NCBI GenBank assembly: GCA_946479075.1
Contig: CAMLDT010000032.1
Coordinates: 1-22,805 of the forward strand
From: an uncultured Polaromonas sp.
GTDB taxonomy: Bacteria; Pseudomonadota; Gammaproteobacteria; Burkholderiales; Burkholderiaceae
Reading direction: 5' to 3'
DNA length: 22,805 nt
Within the stretch, counting starts at the first letter, position 1; every line of letters begins with the position of its first letter. The notes beneath the pieces are model-generated. The model was not told the origin of the DNA. It worked only from the letters and a program-made list of their open reading frames with translations, and did not search any database. A program made the position numbers and the translations under genes. Of the stretch, positions 1 through 8,111 are shown piece after piece.

Positions 1-425
1 AAATTGGAGACCGCCGGGCCTATCGACAACCAGCTGAAGACGCGCCGCAACTGCAGGGCACCGACCACAGCCCGCCCGACATGGCGCTGCAGGGAAATGA
101 CCGCTGCGCCGGTGGCGCCCCCCGTCAGCAACGCCGCCGCGCAAAGCACCGGAAACACCGGGAACGCGACGGCCATGCCCGCACCCAGCATCGCCGCTGC
201 CACGCTGTAGCGGATGGGCCGTTTCAAGCCGTGGCGGTCGGCAAACCGGCCGGCGGGCAGCGCGAGAAAAACCTGCGTCAGCGCAAACAACGCCAGCAGC
301 ATGCCGACAGCGGCCGGGCTGTAGCCCTCGCGCAGCGCCAGCAGCGGCGCGGCCATGCGGGTTCCGGCCATGCACGCATGCAGGCAGACCTGCGCCAGGA
401 TCAGGCGCGCCAGTTCAGGGCTCAT
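1..425 (-). CDS. MFS transporter, N-terminal part (cut by window edge)
   Basis: The minus strand is open from an ATG at 425 to the window edge, giving 141 codons with strong GC3 bias. The protein has hydrophobic segments typical of the first membrane helices of a major facilitator superfamily permease. At about residues 63-74 it carries GRFADRHGLKRP, which fits the MFS motif A (G-x3-D-R-x-G-R/K-R/K) in the loop between helices 2 and 3. About a third of a normal MFS protein is visible, so no substrate can be assigned. It lies 82 bp downstream of rmuC on the same strand, with a short dispersed repeat in between, so it may be read through from that operon or have its own promoter. The family call is firm; the function is open. 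Confidence 0.8.
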   Translation of the reverse strand, partial: MSPELARLILAQVCLHACMAGTRMAAPLLALREGYSPAAVGMLLALFALTQVFLALPAGRFADRHGLKRPIRYSVAAAMLGAGMAVAFPVFPVLCAAALLTGGATGAAVISLQRHVGRAVVGALQLRRVFSWLSIGPAVSN

Positions 426-460
426 GAATGATCAAATCGGGCTCCAACCCTTATTCCGCA

Positions 461-487
461 AGCGCAAGCAGCTATTAAATCAATAGC
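461..487. repeat. Short AT-rich intergenic repeat with hairpin (Comamonadaceae-type)
   Basis: An AT-rich patch in otherwise GC-rich DNA contains GCTATT (471-476), AAATC, AATAGC (482-487), a perfect 6-bp inverted repeat, preceded by AGCGCAAGCA. Read on the other strand it is GCTATT-GATTT-AATAGC followed by TGCTTGCGCT. From memory, this sequence type recurs many times between genes in Polaromonas, Rhodoferax and Acidovorax genomes. Only one copy is in this window, so the repeat status rests on that recollection. It could also act as a weak 3' end hairpin for rmuC. Confidence 0.5.
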
Positions 488-507
488 AACCGGATCAGCA
501 ACGAGGC

Positions 508-1848
508 TCATTCGTCGAGCGCATCGGTGTCGGGCACAGGAGGCAGCAGGACTTGCGACTCGGCATCGGGCAGTGCTTCGACCTTGCGCAAGGCCAGCCG
601 CATCTGCTTGGCGCGGGTGTCGGCCTTGTCCAGCGTGTCCGAGGCCTTGGCCACCTGCTCCTTGATGCGGGCCACCCACTCGCCGTAACGCTCAAATTCG
701 GTTTTGACCGCGCCGAGCACCTTCCACACTTCGGACGCCTGCTGCTCCAGCGCAAGGGTGCGAAAACCCATGTGCAGGCTGTTGAGCATGGCCAGCAAGG
801 TCGTCGGTCCGGCCAGCGTCACCCGGTGCTGGCGCTGGATGGCGTCCATCAGGCCGGGCCGGCGCAATACTTCGGCATACAGGCTTTCGACCGGCAGGAA
901 CAGGATGGCAAAGTCGGTGGTGTGCGGTGCCGCCAGGTAGTTCTCGGCAATCGATTTTGCCTCGGCACGCACGCGCGCTTCCAGCGCCTTGCCTGCCAGC
1001 TCTACCGCACCGGCATCAATGCGTTCATGCGCGTCGAGCAGGCGCTCGTAATCGTCGCGGGGGAATTTGGCGTCAATCGGCAGCCAGACCGGCGAACCAT
1101 CATCGCCGCGCCCCGGAAAGCGGATGGCAAAGTCCACGCGCTGGCCACTGCGCGGCTTGGTCTCCACCTGCCTGGCGTATTGGTCGGCCGTGAGGACCTG
1201 CTCCAGCAGGGCCTCCAGCTGCACCTCGCCAAAAACGCCGCGTGTCTTGACGTTGGTCAGCACGCGCTGCAAATTGCCCACACCGACCGCCAGCGACTGC
1301 ATCTCGCCCAGGCCCTTGTGCACCTGCTCCAGCCGGTCGGCCACCTGCTTGAAACTTTCGCCCAAGCGCGCTTCCAGCGTGGTCTGCAGCTTCTCGTCCA
1401 CCGTCTTGCGCATCTCGTCGAGTTTGGCCGAATTGGTCTGCTGCAGCTGGGCCAGCTGCTGCTCCAGCGTCTCGCGCACCTCGACCATGCGCCTGGCGTT
1501 GGACTCGCTGACCGACTGCAGCTGCGTGCTCAGGGTGTCCGAGAGGGTTTTCTGCAGCAAGGTCAGTTGCTGGGCAAAGGCGTTGATCTGCGTGTTCTGC
1601 GTGCGCGTGGCTTCTGCGGCCTGCTTGACCAGGGTTTCCTGGAAGGTGGCCAGGCTGTGCGTCATCTCCTGGCGCGCGCCGCGCGAGGATTCACTGATCT
1701 CGCGCCGCAGCTCGCGCTCCAGCCGCTCGTTGGCGGCCAGCAGCTCGGCGCGGCCGCTGTCCTGCCCCGCCGGCTTGCGCAACAGCAGCACCATGACGGC
1801 CAGCAGGATGGCCAGCGCCAGCGCGATCAGTATCCACAGTTCGATCAA
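508..1848 (-). CDS. rmuC: DNA recombination protein RmuC
   Basis: A 446-residue protein of the RmuC family, which limits DNA inversions and rearrangements in E. coli and has a PD-(D/E)XK nuclease-like domain. Residues 2-24 form a single hydrophobic membrane anchor. Residues about 35-190 are rich in heptad-like Q/L/A/E patterns, a long coiled coil. The globular RmuC domain follows (about 195-420), including TRGVFGEVQLEALLEQVL, LPIDAKFPRDDYERL and DFAILFLPVESLYAEVLRRP. The start is TTG at 1846-1848: it is preceded at good distance by AAGGA, which overlaps the TAA stop of the upstream dehydrogenase, and it keeps the membrane anchor. The first internal ATG would remove most of it. Only 9 bp separate it from the upstream gene, so the two are probably co-transcribed. 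Confidence 0.93.
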   Translation of the reverse strand: MIELWILIALALAILLAVMVLLLRKPAGQDSGRAELLAANERLERELRREISESSRGARQEMTHSLATFQETLVKQAAEATRTQNTQINAFAQQLTLLQKTLSDTLSTQLQSVSESNARRMVEVRETLEQQLAQLQQTNSAKLDEMRKTVDEKLQTTLEARLGESFKQVADRLEQVHKGLGEMQSLAVGVGNLQRVLTNVKTRGVFGEVQLEALLEQVLTADQYARQVETKPRSGQRVDFAIRFPGRGDDGSPVWLPIDAKFPRDDYERLLDAHERIDAGAVELAGKALEARVRAEAKSIAENYLAAPHTTDFAILFLPVESLYAEVLRRPGLMDAIQRQHRVTLAGPTTLLAMLNSLHMGFRTLALEQQASEVWKVLGAVKTEFERYGEWVARIKEQVAKASDTLDKADTRAKQMRLALRKVEALPDAESQVLLPPVPDTDALDE

Positions 1849-1857
1849 GGCCGGTCC

Positions 1858-2841
1858 TTATCCGTTCAACACCGCGGGGTTCAGCGGTGTCAGCGGTTTT
1901 TTGTCCTTGAAGAAACCAATCAGGTTGTCCACCGCCAGGTTCGCCATGGCCAGGCGGGTCGGCACGGCGGCGCTGGCGATGTGCGGCGTCAGCACTATGT
2001 TGGGAACCGTCAGCAAATCGGGATGGACCTTGGGTTCGCCATCGAACACGTCCAGTCCGGCAGCAGAAATGGTTTTGTCGCGCAGGGCCTTGGCCAGCGC
2101 CGCGTCGTCCACAATACCGCCGCGCGCAATGTTGACCAGCGTGGCCGTTGGTTTCATCATCGCCAGTTCGGCCGCGCCAATCGTGTGGTGCGAGGCCGGC
2201 GAATACGGCAGCACCAGCACCACATGGTCGGCGATTTTGAGCAGCTCCTCCTTGCTCACATAGCTGGCCTTGCACTCGGCTTCCAGCGCGGCATCCAGGC
2301 GCGAACGGTTGTGGTAAATCACCTTCATGCCAAAGCCGTGTGCGCCGCGTTTGGCAATCCCCTGCCCGATGCGGCCCATTCCGAGCACACCCAGCGTGCT
2401 GCCATGGATGTCGGAGCCCGCAAACAGGTCGAAACTCCATCTGTCCCATTTCCCGGCGCGCAGGTAATGTTCGCTTTCGGTCACGCGGCGGGCCGTCGCC
2501 ATCAGCAGCGCGAAGCCAAAGTCGGCCGTGGTTTCGGTCAGGACATCGGGCGCATTCGTGGCCAGCACGCCAGCCGCCGTCATCGCATCGATGTCGAAAT
2601 TGTTGTAACCCACCGCCATGTTGGCGCAGATCCGGAGCTCGGGGCACGCCGCCAGCACTTCGCCATCAATGCGGTCGCCACCTGTCGTGAAAGCGCCGGC
2701 CTTTCCCTTGAGTCTCGCGGTCAGTTCCGCTTTCGTCCAGACGGCATCAGACTGGTTGGACTCGACCTCGAAGTGTTGCTCCAGGCGGCTGATGACTTCC
2801 GGGAAGATGGCACGGGCGACAAGTATTTTGGGTTTGCTCAT
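1858..2841 (-). CDS. D-2-hydroxyacid dehydrogenase (glyoxylate/hydroxypyruvate reductase type)
   Basis: A 327-residue cytosolic oxidoreductase of the D-isomer-specific 2-hydroxyacid dehydrogenase family. The nucleotide-binding motif GMGRIG is at 154-159, and catalytic Arg240 (NIARGG), Glu269 (DGEP) and His287 (TPHIAS) are all present. After the second strand of the Rossmann fold the sequence is HNRSR, basic rather than acidic, which favours NADP(H) over NAD(H). This fits glyoxylate/hydroxypyruvate or 2-ketogluconate reductases (GhrB/TkrA group). Length is normal. It sits between nhaD (31 bp upstream) and rmuC (9 bp downstream) on the same strand. The family is certain; the exact keto-acid substrate is not. 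Confidence 0.92.
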   Translation of the reverse strand: MSKPKILVARAIFPEVISRLEQHFEVESNQSDAVWTKAELTARLKGKAGAFTTGGDRIDGEVLAACPELRICANMAVGYNNFDIDAMTAAGVLATNAPDVLTETTADFGFALLMATARRVTESEHYLRAGKWDRWSFDLFAGSDIHGSTLGVLGMGRIGQGIAKRGAHGFGMKVIYHNRSRLDAALEAECKASYVSKEELLKIADHVVLVLPYSPASHHTIGAAELAMMKPTATLVNIARGGIVDDAALAKALRDKTISAAGLDVFDGEPKVHPDLLTVPNIVLTPHIASAAVPTRLAMANLAVDNLIGFFKDKKPLTPLNPAVLNG

Positions 2842-2872
2842 AATGGTCTCTTGGGTCTTGAAGGGGAAACGA

Positions 2873-4282
2873 TTAGCGGAACCAGATGAAAGTCATCACG
2901 ACAAACAGCGGTATCAGCACGGCGCCTGACCAGGCCATGTAGCCGAAGAAGCTGGGCATTTTGACACCGCGGTCTTCGGCAATCGCCTTGACCATCAGGT
3001 TGGGCGCATTGCCGATGTAGGTATTGGCGCCCATAAAAACCGCCCCGGCGGAAATCGCAGCCAGTGTCGGGGCCAGCGTGGTCATGAGGACCTGCGGATC
3101 ACCGCCTGCCGTGTTGAAAAACACCAGGTAAGTTGGCGCATTGTCGAGGAAGGAACTCAGCGCACCGCTGGCCCAGAAGTACATCGCCGGATCGGGTTGG
3201 CCGTCCGCCCGCGTCACGGACGAAACCACCGCACCGAAAGGGCCGCTGGTGCCGGCCTTGAGCATGGCGATCACCGGGATGATGGTGAGGAAAATGCCGG
3301 CAAACAGCTTGGCCACCTCGGCCATCGGTCCCCAGGAGAACTGGTTGTCTTCGTGCACCCTGGACGCCGTCAGTTTGAGCGAGAGCAGCGTGACCGCGAT
3401 CAGCCCGATATCGCGCACAAGACCGGGCAGGCCCACTTCCGTGCCATACACATCAAACACCACCGGGGATTTCCAGAGGCCGCTGAGCAACACCAGCCCC
3501 GCAACTGCTGCCAGCAGGGCGAAGTTGAAAGCACCGTCAAAGCCCAGGCGCGGTGTATCCGGGGTGGGATCCACCGGCGTGACGCCCTCCCTGCGGTAGT
3601 ACCAGCTGTCCAGCAGGTAAAAAATGAGCAGCAGGCTGCCGATCAGGAACAGGGTTTCGGGAAAGATGTGTTGCACCGTCCAGAAAAAGTCCACGCCCTT
3701 GAGGAAACCGAGGAACAGTGGCGGGTCACCCAACGGGGTCAGCGACCCGCCGGCATTGGAGACGATGAAGATGAAAAACACCACGATGTGGGCGCTGTGC
3801 TTGCGGTTGTCGTTGGCGCGGATCAGCGGCCGGATCATCAGCATGGACGCGCCCGTGGTGCCCATGAAACTGGCCAGCACGGCGCCGATGAGCAGCAACC
3901 CGGCGTTGAGGCCGGGACTGCCGTGCAGGTTGCCCCGAATGAAAATCCCGCCGGCCACCGTGAACAGCGCCGTCAGCAGGATGATGAAGGGGATGTATTC
4001 AGCGACCAGCGCGTGGGCCAGACTGTGGCCGGCCACCGCCGGGCCAAAGAGGAATGCGAAGGGAATGAAAAAGGCCAGCGTCCAGGCGGCCGACACCTTG
4101 CCAAAATGATGGTGCCAGAACGAGGAAACCAGCAAGGGCATCAGCGCGATGGAAAGGAGCAGGCCCGCAAACGGCACCCCCCACAGTGGCGAAAGCTGGC
4201 TGCCGTCAAAATTTGCAGCCAGCGCCAGCCCCGGGCATGCCAATAACAAAGCCGCCATCGCGGCCCAGCGTGATTTCTTCAT
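2873..4282 (-). CDS. nhaD: Na+/H+ antiporter, NhaD family
   Basis: A 469-residue polytopic inner-membrane protein of the NhaD family, part of the ion transporter superfamily, exchanging Na+ (or Li+) for H+. Visible family hallmarks are GGSLTPLGDPPLF (about 178-190) and SSFLDNAPTYLVFF (about 376-389), two conserved segments around re-entrant loops. Many hydrophobic helices run the whole length. The N-terminus (MKKSRW followed by a hydrophobic stretch ending ALAA) resembles a signal peptide or first helix. I place the start at 4282 because GGAG lies 5 nt upstream. An in-frame ATG 21 nt further upstream lacks such a site. It lies 51 bp downstream of pncB on the same strand. Confidence 0.92.
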   Translation of the reverse strand: MKKSRWAAMAALLLACPGLALAANFDGSQLSPLWGVPFAGLLLSIALMPLLVSSFWHHHFGKVSAAWTLAFFIPFAFLFGPAVAGHSLAHALVAEYIPFIILLTALFTVAGGIFIRGNLHGSPGLNAGLLLIGAVLASFMGTTGASMLMIRPLIRANDNRKHSAHIVVFFIFIVSNAGGSLTPLGDPPLFLGFLKGVDFFWTVQHIFPETLFLIGSLLLIFYLLDSWYYRREGVTPVDPTPDTPRLGFDGAFNFALLAAVAGLVLLSGLWKSPVVFDVYGTEVGLPGLVRDIGLIAVTLLSLKLTASRVHEDNQFSWGPMAEVAKLFAGIFLTIIPVIAMLKAGTSGPFGAVVSSVTRADGQPDPAMYFWASGALSSFLDNAPTYLVFFNTAGGDPQVLMTTLAPTLAAISAGAVFMGANTYIGNAPNLMVKAIAEDRGVKMPSFFGYMAWSGAVLIPLFVVMTFIWFR

Positions 4283-4333
4283 GGTGTCTCCAATACTTTT
4301 CATCTGCAGGGCCGGCGCCCTGCCCGTGATGGA

Positions 4334-5530
4334 TTATCCCGGTGAGGCGATGTCAAACACCTGACGCAGATAGGCCAGGTATTTTTCGTCGTCGCACATG
4401 TTTTTCGAGGGCGTGTCCGACAGCTTGGCCACCGGCTGGCCGTTGCAACGCACCATCTTGATGACAATCTGCAGCGGCTCGTATCCCAGGTCGTTGGTCA
4501 GGTTGGTGCCTATGCCAAAGGCCAGTTGGCAGCGACCCTTGAACTGCGAATACAGCTCGATGGTGCGCGGCACCGTCAGGCCGTCACTGAAAATCAGCGT
4601 CTTGGTTTTCGGGTCCACCCTGTTATGGGTGTAGTGCGCCAGCATGCGTTCGCCCCACTGGAAGGGGTCCCCGCTGTCGTGGCGCGCGCCATCGAACAGC
4701 TTGCAGAAGTACATGTCGAAATCGCGCAGGAAGGCGCTCATGCCGTACACGTCGCTCAGCGCAATACCCAGATCGCCGCGGTATTCTTTCGCCCAGGACT
4801 CGAAGCCGAACACCTGGCTGTCGCGCAGGCGCGGCCCCAGTGCCTGGCAAGCCTGCAGGTACTCGTGCGCCATGGTGCCCAAGGGCGTCAGCCCAAGCTT
4901 CATCGCAAACAGTACGTTGCTGGTCCCCGCGAACTGGCCATTGGGGCCGGTGCCCAGCCGCGCACTCAGGGTGCGCAACACCTCTTCATGCCAGGCTTTT
5001 CCAAAGCGCCGGCGCGTGCCGTAGTCGGCGATCTTGAGTTCAGCCAGGCCGTCAGACTGCAGTTGCCTGATCTTGGTGTCCAGCCGCTTGCGGCCTTCCA
5101 TCACGTCGGCGAGCTTTTGCGTGTTGCGGAAATAAACCTCGTTGATGATGGCCAGGACAGGAATCTCGAACAGGATGGTGTGCAGCCAGGGGCCCTCGAT
5201 CACCACCTCGATTTCGCCGGAAGGCAGCGCCGTGATGCTCACATACTTCTCGTTCAGGCGGAACAGCCCGAGGAAGTCGACGAAGTCGCTTTTGATGAAA
5301 CGCATGGCGCGCAGGTAGGCCAGCTCGGCGTCCTGGAACTGCAGGCTGCAAAGCAGCCGGATCTCCTCCCGGATTTCACGCACGTAGGGGGCCAGGTCGC
5401 TGATGCCGGGCGCGCCGGCATTGCGGCATTTGAAGCGGTACTCGACCTGCGCACCCGGGAACTGGTGCAGCACCACCTGCATCATCGTGAACTTGTAGAG
5501 GTCGGTGTCAAGCAGGCTGGTAATGATCAT
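4334..5530 (-). CDS. pncB: Nicotinate phosphoribosyltransferase
   Basis: A 398-residue cytosolic enzyme of the NAD salvage (Preiss-Handler) pathway that makes nicotinate mononucleotide from nicotinate, PRPP and ATP. The start at 5530 gives the usual family N-terminus [14 protein letters not shown]. Other family segments are ADYGTRRRF (168-176), [24 protein letters not shown] (about 200-223), with His222 matching the phosphorylated histidine of the E. coli enzyme, and [12 protein letters not shown] for substrate binding. The length matches the family (about 400). In-frame ATGs further upstream would add up to 15 unconserved residues. The ribosome binding site is weak (GGGAAT). It is preceded by a 194-bp gap and followed by nhaD on the same strand. 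Confidence 0.95.
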   Translation of the reverse strand: MIITSLLDTDLYKFTMMQVVLHQFPGAQVEYRFKCRNAGAPGISDLAPYVREIREEIRLLCSLQFQDAELAYLRAMRFIKSDFVDFLGLFRLNEKYVSITALPSGEIEVVIEGPWLHTILFEIPVLAIINEVYFRNTQKLADVMEGRKRLDTKIRQLQSDGLAELKIADYGTRRRFGKAWHEEVLRTLSARLGTGPNGQFAGTSNVLFAMKLGLTPLGTMAHEYLQACQALGPRLRDSQVFGFESWAKEYRGDLGIALSDVYGMSAFLRDFDMYFCKLFDGARHDSGDPFQWGERMLAHYTHNRVDPKTKTLIFSDGLTVPRTIELYSQFKGRCQLAFGIGTNLTNDLGYEPLQIVIKMVRCNGQPVAKLSDTPSKNMCDDEKYLAYLRQVFDIASPG

Positions 5531-5724
5531 CGTTGGGCATTCCCATAAATCCATTTTGTGGGCGAATTTCGGCACTGAGCACAGCGAACGCCCGGCATTC
5601 GGCGGTGCTCGGAATCCTCATACACCCAAGTGCGTTCCGGTGTCCTGCGCTCCGGGCGCCTTGCACTTCATCCCAAAAACTGAATTTCTGGAAATGCCCG
5701 GGCCGCGTGCAAACCGAAAGAAAA
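5531..5724. other. Intergenic spacer with foldable GC-rich segment
   Basis: The 194 bp between the FKBP gene and pncB hold no convincing gene: the short reading frames here resemble no known family. The segment 5576-5612 can fold as a two-part stem: GAGCAC (5577-5582) pairs with GTGCTC (5605-5610), and CGCC (5589-5592) with GGCG (5601-5604). An imperfect direct repeat TGCGTTCCGG / TGCGCTCCGG follows at 5631-5640 and 5646-5655. It may be a structured leader of pncB or a dispersed repeat. No NadQ/NrtR-type operator could be recognised with confidence. Confidence 0.3.
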
Positions 5725-6075
5725 TCAACCCAGGAAATCAACCTCGAACAGCAGCGTGGCATTCGGCGGAATTACGCCGCCGGCGCCGCGCGCACCATAG
5801 CCGAGCGCTGCAGGAATGATCAGGCGGCGCGTGCCGCCCACCGACATGCCCTGCACGCCTTCGTCCCAGCCCTTGATGACCTGGCCGGCGCCCAGCGAAA
5901 ACTCGAATGGATCGCCCCGGTCCTTGCTCGAATCAAACTTGGCGCCCTGCACGCCATCGTTGTACAGCCAGCCGGTGTAATGCACACGGACGTTCTGGCC
6001 GGCTTTGGCAATCGCGCCGGTGCCGAGCACGGTGTCTTCGTACTGGAGGCCGGAGGGGGTGGTGGTGATGGTCAT
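5725..6075 (-). CDS. FKBP-type peptidyl-prolyl cis-trans isomerase
   Basis: A 116-residue single-domain FKBP, without signal peptide, expected in the cytosol, catalysing cis-trans isomerisation of Xaa-Pro bonds during folding. The classic active-site residues are present: Tyr33 (VHYTGWL), Phe47-Asp48 (KFDSS), Phe57, Val66-Ile67 and Trp70 (GQVIKGWDEG), Tyr93 (LGYGARG) and Phe114 near the C-terminus. There is no insert-in-flap chaperone domain, so this is the minimal FKBP12-like form rather than SlyD or trigger factor. The ATG at 6075 has only a weak GAAAG upstream. It is divergent from the GntR regulator gene, sharing a 204-bp intergenic region. Confidence 0.95.
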   Translation of the reverse strand: MTITTTPSGLQYEDTVLGTGAIAKAGQNVRVHYTGWLYNDGVQGAKFDSSKDRGDPFEFSLGAGQVIKGWDEGVQGMSVGGTRRLIIPAALGYGARGAGGVIPPNATLLFEVDFLG

Positions 6076-6249
6076 GAATTCGCTTTCAAAATTGGAAATG
6101 CGCGTTTGCGCGAACTCCCAACTTTAACGCCAAGCCAGACGGTGGCCGGCGCACGCCAGCACACCTCCCTGAAAATCCCTGCCGTTCACAGCAGCGCAGA
6201 GGCCGGAATGCGCGCGTGAAAGTTTGGCGCCAGAAAACCAAGCTATCCT

Positions 6250-6278
6250 TCGCTGGTATCTCACCAACATACCAGCGA
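6250..6278. promoter_or_regulatory. 10-bp perfect inverted repeat, likely GntR autoregulatory operator
   Basis: TCGCTGGTAT (6250-6259), a 9-nt spacer, then ATACCAGCGA (6269-6278) is a perfect dyad ending one base before the GntR start codon. FCD-type GntR regulators commonly bind such dyads and repress their own gene. Its position would block transcription or translation initiation. It also occupies the place where a Shine-Dalgarno sequence would be expected. Binding by this GntR protein is inferred. Confidence 0.6.
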
Positions 6279-6279
6279 T

Positions 6280-6960
6280 ATGCAGAAGAATTTGAATTCC
6301 CCCAATGAGACCACTCTGGTGGACCGGGCACGCCGGGAACTGGAAACGCGGTTTGTCACGCTCCTGTTACCGCCGGGCTCTGTCTGGACGGAAGGCTCGC
6401 TGAGCGAACTGCTGGACATTGGCCGGACGCCCGTCCGGGAGGCGGTGGCAAGCATGGCCATGGACGGCCTGGTCACGGTGATACGGCGCGCCGGGATCGT
6501 GGTGACCGAAATTTCCGTGGAAGACCAGATGGCGGTGCTGGACGCACGCCGGGTGCTGGAAAAGCTGGTGTCCATTCGCGCGTCAGTGCGTTGTACCGAC
6601 GATGAGCGCCGGCAACTGCTCGAAATGGCCGACGGCATCCAGCACGCCGGGGAAACGCAGCAGGTCGAGGCCTACCTGCAGTTTCATTTCCAGATCAAGC
6701 GTTTTGTCGCCCAATGCGCACGCAACAAATTTGCGGCCCGCGCCTTGCGCCCACTTCACACCCTGTCACAACGCTTCTATTTTGCCCACCACCGCGCCTT
6801 CAACAACCTGCCGGTGGTTGGCCCCGCACACGCAGCGTTGACCCGCGCCATCGTCGCCCGGGACGAAGCCCAGGTCGCCCTGCACTGCGATCATGTGAGT
6901 GACATTGCCGACCAGTTCACGCGCGATTTGCTGGGCAGCCGTGACACCGGCAAAAGGTAG
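6280..6960 (+). CDS. GntR-family transcriptional regulator (FCD/FadR subfamily)
   Basis: A 226-residue DNA-binding regulator. Residues about 12-78 form the GntR winged helix-turn-helix, with the diagnostic LSELLDIGRTPVREAVASMAMDGLV (in 41-65) and the wing following. Residues about 80-215 form the helical FCD effector domain. Asp88, His136, His184 and His205 are candidate ligands of the metal that binds carboxylate effectors in this subfamily. It lies directly upstream of the TRAP operon in the same direction, so it most likely represses or activates that operon in response to the imported acid or its CoA derivative. No Shine-Dalgarno sequence is visible because an inverted repeat abuts the ATG, so the mRNA could be leaderless. 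Confidence 0.93.
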   Translation: MQKNLNSPNETTLVDRARRELETRFVTLLLPPGSVWTEGSLSELLDIGRTPVREAVASMAMDGLVTVIRRAGIVVTEISVEDQMAVLDARRVLEKLVSIRASVRCTDDERRQLLEMADGIQHAGETQQVEAYLQFHFQIKRFVAQCARNKFAARALRPLHTLSQRFYFAHHRAFNNLPVVGPAHAALTRAIVARDEAQVALHCDHVSDIADQFTRDLLGSRDTGKR

Positions 6961-6963
6961 TGG

Positions 6964-6983
6964 AAAACCCTGTGGTTTTTTTT
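6964..6983 (+). terminator. Possible weak intrinsic terminator after the GntR gene
   Basis: AAAACC (6964-6969), loop CTGT, GGTTTT (6974-6979), followed by further T residues to 6983, begins 3 bp after the regulator stop codon. The stem has only two G-C pairs, so termination would be partial. It would separate the regulator transcript from the TRAP operon promoter. Confidence 0.4.
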
Positions 6984-7026
6984 GAGCGTCGTAATATATT
7001 ACTAATATTGGTTCAAATATACCAAT
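6982..7026 (+). promoter_or_regulatory. Putative promoter/operator of the TRAP catabolic operon
   Basis: This AT-rich island upstream of dctP holds a possible -35 TTGAGC (6982-6987) and -10 TAATAT (7003-7008) with a short 15-bp spacer. A perfect 12-bp palindrome GTAATATATTAC (6991-7002) lies between them. ATTGGT (7007-7012), 8 nt, ACCAAT (7021-7026) forms a second dyad near the expected start of transcription. The right half ATACCA also occurs in the operator in front of the GntR gene. Control by that regulator is inferred. Confidence 0.45.
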
Positions 7027-7066
7027 GGCTACGCCCGTTTTTTCATATTCAACCCAGGAGACAAAC

Positions 7067-8107
7067 ATGAACTCTATTCATCGACGCAAGGTCCTGCAGG
7101 CGGTTGCCGCCTCTTCCACCGCGCTGATTGCCGGCATGCCTGCAATCGTCCTCGGCCAGAAAGCCACCAAGTGGCGGGTTCAGACGCTCTGGGGCGCCGG
7201 CGAAGACACCTTCAAGTACTTCGAGGAATTTGCTGAAAAAGTGAAAGTCAACACCGGTGGCCGGCTGGAGATCCAGACCTTTGCAGCCGGCGCCGTGGTC
7301 GGCGCGTTTGAAACCCTGGACGCCGTCAGCCAGAACGTGCTGCAAGGGCAATCAACCTACCCTGGCTACTGGGCCGGCAAGGAACCGGCGCTGGCGGTTA
7401 TCGGCGATTTCGCTTTTGGCTACCGCTCGCCGGACCAGCAGAATCGCTGGCTCTACGAAAAAGGCGGCATGGACATGTTGCGCAAGGCCTATGCGCGCTT
7501 CAACGCCTACACCGTGGGCGCAACGTGGTGGGGCGTGGAATCGCTGACCAGCAAGAAACCCATTCGCCGCCCGGAAGACTTCAAGGGCATCAAGCACCGC
7601 GGCGCGCAGGGTATTGCCGCGGAAACCATCGCCAAAATGGGCGCTTCCATTGTGGTGCTGCCGGGTGGTGAGGCCTACTCCGCCCTGGAAAAAGGCATCG
7701 TGGACAGCGTGGACTGGTCGACCATCTCCGTCAATGCCAAGGTCGGTTTTTTCGAAGTGGCCAAGTACGCGACCTTTCCGGGCTTCCACTCGATGCCGAT
7801 CCAGGACTTCACCGTCAATGCCAGTGCCTGGAAAAGCCTGCCGGACGACGTCAAGCAAATCCTGGACCGCACCTGGCGCGAGTTCTCGACCACCCAGGTC
7901 ACACGCATTGCCGAAAACGACAAGCGCGTGGCGGAAGAGGTCAAGAAAAAAGGCGTGGAGCTGGTCGCCTGGTCGGACGCCGACCTCGCACGTGCGCGCC
8001 AGATCGCCCAGGGCGTTGTCGACGAGTGGGCTGCCAAGGGTGCGCTCGCCAAGCAGGCCGCAGAGTCCCAGCGCGCCTTTCTGCGTGAACTGAAATTGCT
8101 GGCCTGA
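7067..8107 (+). CDS. dctP: TRAP transporter substrate-binding protein (DctP/TakP type)
   Basis: A 346-residue periplasmic solute receptor of a tripartite ATP-independent (TRAP) transporter. The start at 7067 is chosen because AGGAG lies 6 nt upstream (7056-7060). The N-terminus MNSIHRRKVLQ with a hydrophobic stretch to about residue 30 resembles a twin-arginine signal peptide, used by some receptors of this group. The mature part begins near QKATKWRVQT. The segment KGIKHRGAQGIAAETIAKMG followed by VVLPGGEAYSALEKGIVDSVDW is typical of the TakP-like branch that binds 2-oxo acids and other monocarboxylates. It is the first gene of the run dctP-dctQ-dctM-oxidoreductase-hydratase-CoA-transferase. 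The ligand is unknown, most likely an organic acid. Confidence 0.92.
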   Translation: MNSIHRRKVLQAVAASSTALIAGMPAIVLGQKATKWRVQTLWGAGEDTFKYFEEFAEKVKVNTGGRLEIQTFAAGAVVGAFETLDAVSQNVLQGQSTYPGYWAGKEPALAVIGDFAFGYRSPDQQNRWLYEKGGMDMLRKAYARFNAYTVGATWWGVESLTSKKPIRRPEDFKGIKHRGAQGIAAETIAKMGASIVVLPGGEAYSALEKGIVDSVDWSTISVNAKVGFFEVAKYATFPGFHSMPIQDFTVNASAWKSLPDDVKQILDRTWREFSTTQVTRIAENDKRVAEEVKKKGVELVAWSDADLARARQIAQGVVDEWAAKGALAKQAAESQRAFLRELKLLA

Positions 8108-8111
8108 GCAC

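Noticed and set aside
553..2889. A 778-codon plus-strand open frame
   Set aside because: It lies antisense to rmuC and the hydroxyacid dehydrogenase, is rich in Arg/Gln/His with no domain, and arises from the codon bias of the real genes.
5505..5819. Short open frames in the spacer between the FKBP gene and pncB
   Set aside because: They overlap real genes at both ends and show no conserved composition or ribosome binding site.
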